Assembly: GCA_947359465.1 (NCBI GenBank)
Contig: OX375877.1
Location: 68,674,698 to 68,738,697 of the forward strand
Direction: 5' to 3'
Source of the DNA: Metellina segmentata
Taxonomy: Eukaryota > Arthropoda > Arachnida > Araneae > Tetragnathidae
Length of the DNA: 64,000 bases
Part shown: in pieces, positions 1 to 10,502 of the stretch
How positions within the stretch are numbered: position 1 is the stretch's first letter
Layout of the letters: each line of letters opens with the position of its first letter
The notes under the pieces: model-generated
Databases searched by the model: none
What the model was told of the DNA's origin: nothing
What the model saw: only the letters and a program-made list of their open reading frames with translations
Program-made: the position numbers and the translations under genes

Positions 1-82
1 AATTTCCAAAGCAACGCTCACATTTCGAGTCAAAATTTGCACTAAGTTTTCATTTGAATTCTGATTTTAGAGATACTGTATA

Positions 83-919
83 CAGGGTGGTCCCGAATTC
101 ATGGTACAAACTTTAATGGTAGGTACAGGACATTGTAACAATGATTTATTGTATAGGAATGTATAGTCGCAAGTGACGCGGTGAGGCGAAAACAGGGGAA
201 ATAACGGCCGAAAGGAAAAACAAAGATTTTATTGAAAGCGTTGTTGACAAGTGTCATGTTTACAGTAATTGTTCAAAATTGCGTCCACCAGTATCGATAC
301 ATGCTTGACAGCGTCGGTGGAGCGATTGGCGTACACGTTCAAAGATGCCTGGTATTTCACGCACACCTGCAGCAGCTACAGATAAGCGAGCGACGAGATC
401 CTCATCTGAGTCAACTGGAGTCTCATAAACAAGATGCTTTAGATGTCCCCATAAAAAGTAATCGAGGCTCGATAAATCGGGAGATCGGGGTGGCCAAGGG
501 ACTGGTCCACCACGCCCAATCCATCGAGTACCAAACGTGGCATTCAGGTAATTCCGTACATCAATGCTGAAGTGTGCTGGCGCCCCATCGTGCTGAAACC
601 ACATGCGGTTACAAATGGCGATCGGAACATCATGCAGCAGTTGTGGTAACACTTCTTTCAGAAAAATAAGATAGCTTCCGCCAGTGAGCATAAACGCCGC
701 TTTTCCCTACTGCGATGCATCATGTTCAACAGCGGCTAGACATCTACTGCCCTCTACCGGCAATGATACCAACCGATCACTCCATTTCTCTTTCCTTTTA
801 TTTCCCCTGTTTACGCCTCACCGCGTCACTTGCGACTATACATTCCTATACAATAAATCATTGTTACAATGTCCTGTACCTACCATTAAAGTTTGTACCA
901 TGAATTCGGGACCACCCTG
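83..919 (-). mobile_element. Internally deleted mariner-type transposon (DD41D)
   Basis: Nearly identical terminal inverted repeats of about 122 bp lie at 83-204 and 798-919, beginning CAGGGTGGTCCCGAATTC. The element is flanked by the TA dinucleotide at both ends (81-82, 920-921), the Tc1/mariner target duplication. The 837-bp body carries only the C-terminal half of a transposase on the minus strand. The host Helitron sequence on either side joins to match the related copy near 28190-28215, which serves as an empty site. High TIR identity suggests a fairly recent copy. Confidence 0.92.
260..691 (-). pseudogene. Mariner transposase, C-terminal fragment
   Basis: This 143-residue open frame matches the catalytic C-terminal half of a mariner-family DDE/D transposase, the nuclease that cuts and rejoins the element at its inverted repeats. 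Visible motifs are MWFQHDGAPAH, whose Asp35 would be the second catalytic acid, and SPDLSSLDYFLWG, whose Asp77 would be the third. Counting between them gives 41 residues, the DD41D spacing seen in rosa-type mariners, not the DD34D of Mos1. The N-terminal helix-turn-helix DNA-binding domain and the first catalytic Asp are absent. The start Met lies inside the conserved LTG-YLxFL region and is not a natural start. The frame has no internal stop, so the deletion may be recent. It should be non-functional as a protein. Confidence 0.88.
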
Positions 920-1106
920 TATATTTTTTCTGTAATACAGCAAATTTAGATTTGAAAAGCATTTTTTTGGTAACATATTTTGTAAACAATCCCTTCTGCT
1001 AGGACACATGTCTTCATTGAGGCGAGCGAAGCGAGCATAGGTTCGCGCAGCGAAGCAATCCTCCGGGGGTTGGCGAGCGTTAGCGAGCAGGGGGCAGGCC
1101 CCCTAG

Positions 1107-2828
1107 TTGTATTTATTTTTCTTAGTTCAGGAGTACCAATGTTTTAACTTATAAGCTTGAAAATAACAAAAAAAAATGAATTTTCTACAGTACATTTTCC
1201 TTAAATCTCAACGTCATAGCGAATATTTGTCCGTCTTCTTAGAAAACTAATTATACAAACTGCCCAACTTGGAATGCGGAACTTTATTTTTATTTAAATT
1301 ATGTTACAATTTATTACAAACTAGATTAATTTCTCAAGACTTCTTAATGAGATAAATAATATACCTTTATAAAAACATGTAAAAAAATTTAAAGATACCC
1401 TCGTCTGCTTAGAGGAACTCATTAACTGAATATTTTTTATAATACAACTTATTAAAGACTAACTATTAACTTTTAGTCCGAGAAATAAAATTATCAGCAT
1501 TTTTATAGTATTATGTTTTTACACAGAGCTTATAATATTATTTTTCATAATGATAATTAGCATTTAGTATCCGGAAAAAAATTAATTAAGGAGTGCTCTA
1601 GGGCAACGTTATTAGTCAAGCCACTCATTGATTCAACATCAGTAATGTGATGCTAAATAGGTTGAAATACGCATGCGCACCGATGCGTTTTCTGAACTGA
1701 AACGGAGTACGCATGCGCATGTATGTTTTATAGCATGCTGTTCGAGTTTCTTAAAAGTCAACCAATTTTCCAATTCATGAAGATCACAAATGCTTTAACA
1801 TCAAGCCTGGACATTTTCTTTGACAGTTTTGATGTTTTAAAAATTGCATAATCTTTTAAAAACTGAAATTTTATTGATTCCATATTTTTTTCCTGGGTAC
1901 ATTTCACGTGTTATGTGTTTATTTTGTCTTAATATATTTTGCATTATGCTTTGCTTTCTGTTATATAGTGAATTTTTTAGGTCATGTAAATCGCTTTTTT
2001 TGTGTACCTGTATGTGTCGTACTTGAAGTTGGGCAAATGATTTAATTTTCACCAACTCATTTTGTAAATATAATGACAATTTAAAATAACTCCACTTTTG
2101 AACTTAAATAATTTTGAATGATCTTTGTAAGTTCTTTTGCCTCAGTTATTCCGAACTTTTTCCAAACTTTAAATTGCGTTCTAAAATAATGTGGTTCCTT
2201 TCTGAAAGCTTGTAGACGTTCTTCGCTTAGTATCTTCAGGAAAACGGATTATGGGTTCTGTGTCTGTTCTGTGGGAAAATTGTGACTTTTATAAGAAACA
2301 ATCTTTGGAAAGATCACGAAGAACTCATTCCATATCTGCCTACTCTTCCGGATTTTCCGGAAGTCATCCGGGAAACCACTTTCCCCGTTCTTCCGGACGA
2401 AAAAGAACTTCCGCATTATTTCTTCAGGGAGCAAATTTTCAAATAACGCCAATTTTGAAGTTTAACGTCGTACTATGGCAACCATGAGAGAAAAACTTTG
2501 GACTCGGTGGTTGTCATAAAAACCCATGACACGAATTTTCAAAAGAAGAAAACAAAACAAGGACACCTAAAACAATCAACAAACAGTTTTACCTTTAAAC
2601 TACTCCATATGTACCATGATCATGCCAAAAAATAATTTAGACAGCGGCCTGCACATCAATTGTACCTTGAAAGTTATAAGAATCGCGTCAAGAATTTAGA
2701 CTACGGTGAGTACAGAGGCAGTTTTATCTTGAAAATTATAAGAATCACACCAAGGAAGAATCGCGCTTGTTACATCTACGTATAGCCGTAGTCAAAAGGT
2801 TAATTGCTCATATTTGCGTATTTCAAAT
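1107..2828. other. AT-rich stretch without recognised gene
   Basis: No open frame here resembles a known protein. Two copies of GCATGCGCA sit 40 bp apart (1671-1680, 1711-1720) and resemble the palindromic NRF-1/Ewg binding motif. At 2340-2420 several TTCCGG/GGAAG elements cluster, resembling ETS sites. Neither is shown to be functional. Confidence 0.4.
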
Positions 2829-2844
2829 ATCGCCAAATTGGTAA

Positions 2845-3180
2845 TGGTAATGGTAATGGTAATTTTAGTTAACGTCGTACTAGAGCTACACAACGGGCTA
2901 TTGACGACGGTCCGGGATCAGTCACTTAAGTGAAAGATCCGAGGACAACACCTCGTAATTTTGAACCACGGTCAGATGACGAAGCATCACCTGAACTTGG
3001 ACCCTACTCTCCAAACTTCCACGCCAACCCAACGTGAGGACTTTCGGCCACGACAGATTTAAGGTGCACCAGCCGCCTCTACACCATACGCTTACAAACA
3101 TCCATGCCCGGACCCGGATTCGAACCAGGAACCTTCCGATCCAGAGGCTAACACCTTAACCACTATACCGGTTGATCGGC
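2845..3180 (-). mobile_element. SINE family S1, full length
   Basis: A 336-bp minus-strand copy of the window's dominant SINE. Its head is tRNA-derived, with an A-box region around GTATAGTGGTTAAGGTG and a perfect B box (GGTTCGAATCC) that would form the internal Pol III promoter. The body contains a conserved region (GTGGAAGTTTGGAGAGTGGGG). The tail ends in ATTACC repeats, here read as (GGTAAT)n. A perfect 16-bp TSD, ATCGCCAAATTGGTAA, lies at 2829-2844 and 3181-3196. I cannot assign the parent tRNA with confidence. Confidence 0.92.
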
Positions 3181-3242
3181 ATCGCCAAATTGGTAACGCA
3201 GGGTTCGAATTGCCAGCAAGCAAATCTAATTTGATGCTTTTA

Positions 3243-3686
3243 AGCCCGGTGCACACATCCGGTTTTTCAACATGCGGCGCCGTTCCGCAACGCAAGTGCG
3301 GTTTCAGATACATTAGATCGCATGCAGCAGTGTACACATGAATCCAGCGCCGTTGAGGCGACGCACGTCCAACTTGCATGAAATTTGTACCGCAATTCCC
3401 CACGGCGCTGCACTTGAGTCTCCGTTCTGAAGTACCTTGTTTTCATAAACAAATAGAATATCAATAATAATTAATAAATGGTTGTATCCAGTAACGTCTA
3501 TTTTGTTTCAAAATATACTTTTTTTTTACACCAAGTAAGCGAAATAAACACGTTTTCTTCGATAGAATATTTATCGCAAATGGCGCGAAATGAGTTCGTG
3601 CGTCATTTCACGGTTATGTGTGCATAGTTGGTCTTCGGTGCCGCAGTGACGCCGTACGTTGAAAAACCGGATGTACACACCGGGCC
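3243..3686. mobile_element. MITE family M1, copy 1 (Harbinger-like, TTA TSD)
   Basis: A 444-bp element with long imperfect inverted ends. The left end reads GCCCGGTGCACACATCCGG; the reversed right end is GGCCCGGTGTGTACATCCGG. The ends then continue with the sequence TTTTTCAACGTRCGGCG. TTA is present on both sides (3240-3242, 3687-3689). TTA/TAA duplication and a G-rich end fit PIF/Harbinger MITEs; TTAA, as in piggyBac, is possible for this copy but not for the copy at 56023. There is no coding capacity. Other copies lie at 50395, 53003 and 56023. Confidence 0.85.
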
Positions 3687-3852
3687 TTAATTATTTTTTA
3701 TTTTAAGAATTATATTTAGTGCATTTTTCATTTCTCTGACAGTTGCTTTTCTGTCATAAAAATAGGATGAATCATTTTTTCTTGGAGGTTTCCAGGTATG
3801 TTGTCATTTTGTTACTCTGGTTTCAAAACTCGGAATATCCGAATAATCGGAT

Positions 3853-4133
3853 CCGTGACCGCGTTAACCCAATTGAAAGAACAACGGATTAGCTACTGAA
3901 GGGTTGCCTGTTTGAAACTAAGTTCAGCCAAAGGCCGTCGTGTGCAAAGAAGGCTTGCGCACCTTAGATCTGCATGAGCGTTAAATGTCCTCACGTTGAC
4001 GTGGTGCGGAAGTTTGGAGAGTGGGGTGCCAGTTCAAATTTGTCCGATGTTTCCCTTTGGGAATGATCTTGGACAGTCGCCAATACTCCGTTATGTTGCT
4101 ACTGTGCGATGTTAATTAGCTACCAACCAACGA
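3853..4133 (+). mobile_element. SINE family S2, degenerate copy
   Basis: The head (ACGGATTAGCTACTGAAGGGTTGC) is a decayed form of the S2 head at 18742. The body (CTCACGTTGACGTGG, then GGAAGTTTGGAGAGTGGGGTGCCAG) is shared with S1. The tail (TTGCTACTGTGCGATGTTAATTAGCTACC) is an altered S1/S2 tail. No clear TSD. Confidence 0.75.
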
Positions 4134-4383
4134 AATATCAGATTTATCATTTCAATGAACAGAATGAAGTTATTGGGTTCGAGGTTAACGAAAGTCGCTT
4201 ATTCAATAATATCGTAATTGTGTGTTCATCTTCGTTTTAAATAAAGTTGCAATGGCTGATGCATTTATCTTTTCCATCAATATGATTTTTTGATAGATAG
4301 GATTGTGTTTCATGTAGGTTTTATCAATAGTACTGATGCCGCGATTCACTTTTAAAACGTTCAAAACACGTTGATTGGCAATT

Positions 4384-4729
4384 GGTAATTTTTAATTAAC
4401 GTCGTACTAGAGCAACACAACGGGCCATTGACGATCAATTCCTTAAGAGAAAGATCCGAGGAAAACACCTCAAAATTTTGAACCATGATCAGATGACAAA
4501 CATGTTGTTTGGAAACATTTTGTAAATAAAGATAGGTGTGTTGTGGTCTATAAGCTGTTAGTTACTGTATAGGTATCGCCTTGGTGTTGACTTTATTGCT
4601 ATTCCGTCCATTGTGTTTTGTGTTGATAAGTCGGTAAACAGAAATATATTTTCAGTTTTATTTAACTTCAATTATGTTTCAAACCCGTTGTGTTGCTCCA
4701 GTATGACGTTAATTAAAAAAAATTACCAA
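4384..4729. repeat. Two S1 tails in inverted orientation
   Basis: 4384-4500 is a truncated minus-strand S1 tail and 4682-4729 a short plus-strand tail. The matching parts (GTCGTACTAGAGCAACACAACGGG and its reverse complement) could pair as a foldback over about 180 bp of AT-rich spacer. Confidence 0.7.
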
Positions 4730-5100
4730 ATAAATTACTCACATTCTGGAGGAATCAAGCTACATTCCACATATTTTCAATATTTCTGTTAAAACCTTTT
4801 AGTCTTCTATTACATTCATGGAATCACTTTTCAAGCATACATTTTTATTACATATTATCATACAACTCATCTCCACGAGCAAGATCGCATTTTAAATCTC
4901 GCGGAGTCAGGAGCGCTTTGATTTTAATCGCCACCTCCAATACGTTTTATATAAATCAATTTTAAACTTGCAAGATTTTGGAAAAGGAAAAATCCCCAAC
5001 CAAATCGTTTTAAACTTTAATATAGCATAAAATTTTTGAATTTCATCCATTTATATATTTTCGATCTCTTACCCTCCTGGTGGTCTTTCTTTGTCGAAAT
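4730..5100. other. AT-rich stretch, nothing recognised
   Basis: No coding frame, RNA gene or repeat that I can support. Confidence 0.4.
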
Positions 5101-5922
5101 GGTACAACTACACTCTACGTTTATGATTGATGGCGACGGCTTGGCGATTTTTCTGGCGCACTTCTAGTAGCGAGTTACGATAAATTAAGGCAACCCATCT
5201 TTCGTTTCTGTTGTTGTGGTTTTCATGGCAACCTCGACAAACGGAAATTTTCAATTTTCATTTTGAATATTCTAGAAAGTTCTTCCAAAATCCGTTAAAA
5301 TTGTTTGATTTCATTGATTCGTTTGAAATTTTTTCTTGCCTCCCATTGGTTATTTTATTATTATTATGTTTTTAAAATATCCTTTGATTGCATTGGTCCT
5401 TTTAAATCGTTTTCTGTGATACCATTAGTCCATTTATTTGTATTTTGACAGTTGTGGAATTTTTATTTTATTATAATAGATTTCACAATAGTTAAGAGAG
5501 TTTTGTTTTTTTGACCATTTTCGTTTTCATTATTTTTTACGAAAGAATTCTGATTTTATCAGGTTGTATTATTTCTTGCTTTTTTTTTCTTTTGTAAATC
5601 TTTTTCAACATCCTCACTATATTTTGTGTAATTGATAAGTTTCAGGTTATTCTTACTCAACATTCGCAGCTTAGTTTCTCTGCTGGTTCACAAATGTGTT
5701 TAAATATGTGCTTAAGCTTACTACTCTTTATGAAAGTTTTTGAGAAATATAATTTTTAAAACGTTCTGAAATGTGCTTAAATAGTGTGTTGTAAAAAGAA
5801 AAAAAATTTGTGACAGAAAAAGAGTTAGGAAATAATTCTTTCCTTGGCGACTTTAGAAGTGCGCCAAAAAAAAATCGCCAAGGCCGTTGCCATCGCTTAT
5901 AAACGTAGAGTGTAGCTGTTCC
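5101..5922. mobile_element. Unclassified inverted-repeat element IR-A
   Basis: The ends at 5101-5175 and 5845-5922 are inverted copies of about 75 bp. Both contain CTACACTCTACGTTTAT, GATGGC-ACGGC, TTGGCGATTTTT and GGCGCACTTCTA. The 670-bp interior is AT-rich and non-coding. The structure fits a non-autonomous DNA transposon, but I found no convincing TSD, so the superfamily is unknown. Confidence 0.65.
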
Positions 5923-6036
5923 GATTTAGTTCTGCTCTGCAGTGGCCAGCATAGGATAGAAAGACCTGTTGTTTCACACAACCACACTGACCACAAGTTC
6001 CGGGGATGCGAGAATTCGTTTTTCCTACTTGTCTCG

Positions 6037-6431
6037 ACAAGGTATCTCGTCATTTGAAATTGACCAGATTGTGAGGTACGATATGTCTTGTCATTAGTGA
6101 AATTGACCAGATTGTGAGGTACTATATGTCTTGTCATTAGTGAAATTGGCCAAATTTAGAGGGACGATATGTCTCGTCATTAATGAAATTAACCAGATTT
6201 TGTTGAACGATATATCTTATTAGTGAAGTTGACCAGATTTAGAGGGACGATATGTCTTGACATTAGTGAAATTTACCATATTTTGAGAGAAGATATGCCT
6301 TTTCATTGAAATTGACCAGATTTAGATGGACTATATGTCTTGTCATTAGTGAAATTGACAAAATAGAGAGGGACGATATGTCTCGTCATTAGCGAAATTG
6401 ATAGGATCTTGATGGACTATATGTCTTGTCG
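6037..6431. repeat. Degenerate tandem repeat, about 43 bp x 9
   Basis: Units follow the pattern GATATGTCTTGTCATTAGTG, AAATTGACCAGATT, TAGAGGGAC, with substitutions and small gaps. The 94-residue minus-strand frame at 5853-6137 runs into this array and is not taken as a gene. Related single motifs lie at 14815, 16790, 40970 and 56885. Confidence 0.85.
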
Positions 6432-7153
6432 AAACTACATCACTTCAACAAATTTTTATCTACCATGAATTATTTTACGCATAGATCTTTTAAAAAATAG
6501 ACGTAGCTTATTCATGTATTTTCACGTTATCCTAATTACACCAGAAAAATCGTTAAGTTGAACTCACATTCTGTCATAAGGATTGCAGGATTTTGATTTT
6601 CTTGCACAGCAACACAGCGGTATATAAAGGATGGTCTGGGATCAAACCAGAAGGGAAAGATCCGAACACCTGGAGACTGAGATCCATGCGGTACGCCAAT
6701 ATCAAACCAAGTACTTCACGTTATTTATGCCTATCGCTTGGTTTGAAGATCTGTTATATATTTGAGGGAAAATCATGAACCTAAAGGGGAACAAATCGAT
6801 TGGTTAAAGTAATTCTCCAGCCGTAACTAAAAACACTGGTCCACTTCCATAGCTAATCGTCCCAAGTCGTTTCTTAAGCCCATGTGAATTATCCATCTGA
6901 GACGACAGCGACTCCGGCCACATTCTCTGTCTATTTCATTGGAATGTCAATATTTGTAAGTTAATAACGGATATAATCTTCTATTTTCCTGTTTATTCGT
7001 GTGATTTAGTATTAAATGTTATTACTTTTTGATACTTTAGTTATGATATTTGTAAATTTACTTTTTATTTCTTGGTAAGTTTTTTATAAATTTTACTGGG
7101 TTGGATTTTATCTAGCGTTTAGCGCAGATTATCTGCTTTCGAACCTTGCACAA
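6432..7153. other. Mostly unique AT-rich DNA with an old SINE tail
   Basis: 6604-6690 keeps traces of a minus-strand S1 tail (AGCAACACAGCGG, GGTCTGGGATCAA, GGGAAAGATCCGA). Nothing else is recognised. Confidence 0.5.
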
Positions 7154-7161
7154 TAAAACCT

Positions 7162-7366
7162 GGTGGAACTGTCGTTCACGGTAAGAAGGCGATTTGTCGC
7201 CAAATATGGTAACCTTCACCTTTTGCAGTTTTCCTTCACATTTGCCGTTTTTGTTATGGCAACCCTATCTGCAAAATTTCTCGCACTTCACGCTCTGAAT
7301 GGTATCTTGATTTGGCGACAAAAATTAGTTGGCGACAAACGTCTTACCGTGAACGACAACTCCACC
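7162..7366. mobile_element. 205-bp MITE with 8-bp TSD
   Basis: Inverted ends of 24 bp with two mismatches start GGTGGAACTGTCGTTCACGG and GGTGGAGTTGTCGTTCACGG (reversed). They are bordered by a perfect 8-bp direct repeat, TAAAACCT (7154-7161 and 7367-7374). TSD length fits hAT or P-type elements. The 68-residue frame inside is incidental. Confidence 0.85.
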
Positions 7367-7374
7367 TAAAACCT

Positions 7375-8840
7375 AACCAACCATTCGCTCGAGCACTTGA
7401 CAATGTTTGGGTAAATATTTATTAAACATTTTTGGAAAACCAACATTCGCAGAAAAACTACCAATAAATAATTGGAAGATCAGACCCAATCATAAAAATA
7501 TTGGGGACTCCGAAGAGATCCATTAGAACGTGGTGCACCAATTATGGGTTATTCGCTCACTCGGTTTGCTTTTTGATAACAGAAGTAACCAATCGATATT
7601 TAGCACATCTTTAGAGAGAAAAAAAGCCCACTCCGCGGAGAACACTAAGCTGAAAATTAAGAAAGTTGCTTACTTGAACTACAAAGGGCACACATTGTGC
7701 ATTAAATTAAACCCTCTTTAATTAAAATTATGTCAGGCCTCTTTAATTAAGATTAAAATTATTCACAAATTTAATTCAAAATCGATTCTGGAACTTAACA
7801 ATAAGAATATATAAAAAATAAATTATATTTCGTCCACACCCTAGAGACACGCAACTCCTTTATACTAATTCACTTCAGCGAAACTGCTTGAAGCAAGTGT
7901 GATATGAACTCCCAATTATAAATTGGGAGTCAAAGAAATAAATTGAGATTTCCTTTGTTGCTGGTGAAACGATAATTCATTGAAGGGCCATGCAAAAATA
8001 ATGATATAGCAGAATCCGCGACATATCAAGACGATTTGCTTGGTGTGGCCCCATACAAATTGTTATTCTACCCGTTATCTCCTTTTAGATTTTGTAATCT
8101 TGCCGTCTAGACGGAATTTTAACTAGACTTTGCATTAGCCATTATAGTATTACTCGATTCTTGCTGGCCGAAAAGTTCTATTTGCGTTGGAGGACAAGAG
8201 ATCTCGTTTATACAGACCTCGTGTTCTCTAACCCTTAGGGTCTATTTCCTTTCCGCTTTTTAGAAACTTCTTCGCCTCGTTTGTTAGTCTTGCTGGGAAA
8301 TTCTCCACTCTGCACTTTTTTTTTGTATGCTAGTCTGGCTTTTAACATATTTATAGATATCGCTTTTTTTAAACGTGAAAAAAAATCAGTTTTCCCGGTG
8401 GATGGAAGAAAACTTCATTCACATTTTTAACCCCACTCAAATCTTCAAAATCTGTTTATTTTTAAATTCTGCATGTTTTTCTCGGTTCATCTCTTAAACT
8501 GCAGTTTCTCATGTTTCAAGTCTTCTTTCCTGAACATGTTTTACCTATCTTCATCTAGCTGTAGGCAGCACAGGTTCGATTCCTGAAATTACCCTAGTTG
8601 TATTTCTCTGCTGTGTATAATTCCTTTTGTGTATGCCTTTCTACTTGAAAATAAAGATAATTACGTGCTCAGATCTGGCCCTTGCGTTAGAAAAAACAGT
8701 TTTTATCTTTGTATTAACTCATTTGTTTTCATGCTATTCATACATGAATATTAATTATTGACTGATATTTTATTTTTACTGTCTTTTATTTTGTTCTGCG
8801 TTTGGAACAATATATCTATGGCTGTACATTGCGCTCTCCG
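7375..8840. other. AT-rich stretch, no gene recognised
   Basis: Contains a perfect hairpin at 7908-7930 (ACTCCCAATT, loop ATA, AATTGGGAGT). 8555-8640 resembles a decayed S3 SINE (GGCAGCACAGGTTCGATTCC, then TATTTCTCTGCTGTGTATAA). Confidence 0.45.
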
Positions 8841-8846
8841 ACCCAA

Positions 8847-9004
8847 GGGGGTGCCTTGACTCAGTGGGTTTGCCCACTACACTAGTAGCCTGCGAACTGA
8901 AGACAGTGCAGATTAGATTCCTATAACAATTCCTTGGATGCATTTTTTCCTTCTCTGTCATCAAAAGCATTGTGTATGTCCAGCCGTCAAAAAAAAAAAA
9001 AAAA
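8847..9004 (+). mobile_element. SINE family S3, 5' part
   Basis: The head CTCAGTGGGTTTGCCCACTAC has an A-box-like region and is followed by an S3 body (GGATGCATTTTTTCCTTCTC). It ends in a run of A. Compare the better copies at 24440 and 41905. Confidence 0.65.
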
Positions 9005-9067
9005 CCGACTCGCAATTGCATAATTTACATCGCAGAACTAAACGGAAGGTAGTAATCGATAGGGATG

Positions 9068-10240
9068 AATGTTTTCTAAAAATATCAATACTTGAAATTT
9101 GTCTAAGGGGCCGTCTTCATATTAAATTTGGGTGCATTTCCGCCATTTTCAATACGAACCCCCATATTTCACCACAAATTTGGATTCTACACGCAATTTC
9201 AGGCAGATTTGATGAACAAATAATGAAAAACGTCGCAAAATTGACCAAGAAAATCCATAAAAACTTTTGAGGGAGCGTGTTAAAATTGAACTCCACAGTA
9301 GAAAGGGAGGATTCAGATCAGATAGTCCGATTCCGTGAGTAGTCACTTTCAACGACTGTTTGAGTAGGTTTGTTAGAGTGTGACACGTATAGTGTCGTTG
9401 TGTCCAATAAGTGGATTGTTACAATCCTAACCTACAGTAGTATAAGTAAGTTGTTAATTATGTTTCAGAAATATCTGAATATGAAGTTAAATTATGCCTA
9501 GCAAAGCGTGATAAAATACCCTTTATACAAAAGCTTTACAATAAATCATTTAATAATATTATACAATCACATTAAACTATTAATATGATGTGTTAATCGA
9601 GTTAATGTGAATGTGCTTACACGAGGCTGATAATTTGTGGACTTTTCCACACAGTTAACAATATGCAAATTTGAAGTGGATTTACATTTCCGAGAAATTT
9701 CTGTTTTTACTTTGTGAACAATCCCCAAAAGCGATAAAAACAAACGAATTTTGCAAACAGTCTCACTGCGCTACTAATTATGCAAGTGTTATAACCTGAA
9801 ATTTGTTATTACGATGTTTTAGTAACAGTATCTCTTGGTGTAAAAATTCGCCCATGTTTCTATTCATAATTTTTATGAATATTAATTTCATAATTAATAA
9901 AAAATATAAAATTTAGTTTGAGGATTAAAGTGTTTATCGATTGTGGTGGTTTTTTTGGGTAGCAATGGATGGAAAAACAATTTCCAAGGAAAATTAATGT
10001 TTCTAGCAAATATAACAAAAAAACGTGAAACACCAATTTAACCTTAGGAGATCTAATTTTCTAACACTTACAAATCATTGAAAAATCCAATAAAATTGAA
10101 CTTTTTTTCTATATCCACCTGAAAAAGTGTGTAGAATTTTAATTTGTGATAAAAGATGGGGGTTCGTATTGTAATATCGGAGCAAGCACCCAATTTAATA
10201 TAAAGACAAATTTGAAATATCGATATTTTTAGAAAACATT
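9068..10240. mobile_element. Unclassified inverted-repeat element IR-B
   Basis: 9068-9210 and 10105-10240 are inverted copies. Shared segments are AATGTTTTCTAAAAATATC, AAATTTGTCT, ATATTAAATT-GGGTGC, AATACGAACCCCCAT and ATTCTACAC. The left arm has an extra GGGGCCG-type insertion. The 900-bp interior is AT-rich without a coding frame. Likely a non-autonomous DNA transposon or foldback element; class and TSD unresolved. Confidence 0.7.
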
Positions 10241-10252
10241 GTTATATACACA

Positions 10253-10425
10253 GAGCAACGAATTAGCTACCGGAGTATTGCGAGTTCAAAGCTCGGTCAA
10301 GTCAAATACCGTCGTGTATGTTACATCTGTTGTGGATTCAAATGTCCTCACGTTGGCGTGACGTGGAAGTTTGGAGAGTGGGGTGCCAGCTCAGGTGTTG
10401 ACCTCGTCATTTGACCCAATTCCAT
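10253..10425 (+). mobile_element. SINE family S2, partial
   Basis: Contains CGAATTAGCTACCGGAGTATTGCGAGTTC of the S2 head and the shared body CTCACGTTGGCGTGACGTGG, GTGCCAGCTCAGGTGTTG. It stops near the body's CTCGTCAT block. Confidence 0.75.
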
Positions 10426-10502
10426 TCTTCCCCCCGATTTCATTCTCCCCCCCCCACCCCCCATTAACAAAATTTTTTTCTTGACGCGTTTTGCGCTGCT
10501 TG

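Larger units (their letters stand above)
1..1106 (+). mobile_element. Non-autonomous Helitron, 3' part (family H1)
   Basis: The sequence ends with a GC-rich hairpin (GGGGGCAGGCCCCCT) followed by CTAG and a T. This is the Helitron 3' signature: subterminal hairpin, CTRR end, insertion between A and T. The same sequence recurs at 27761-28412 and 28413-28907, including the GCGAGCGAAGCGAGC block and the GGGGGTTGGCGAGCGTTAGC block. The 5' end lies outside the window. A mariner element (83-919) is inserted in it. No Rep or helicase coding sequence is visible, so the copy must have been moved by an autonomous relative. Confidence 0.85.

Noticed and set aside
2845..3180. Functional tRNA gene at S1 heads
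   Set aside because: Only the T-arm folds well; the anticodon arm is irregular and there is no acceptor stem. The copies carry SINE bodies and TSDs.
8938..9270. 110-residue plus-strand frame
   Set aside because: It spans an S3 SINE, an A run and the left arm of IR-B, so it is a composite of repeats.
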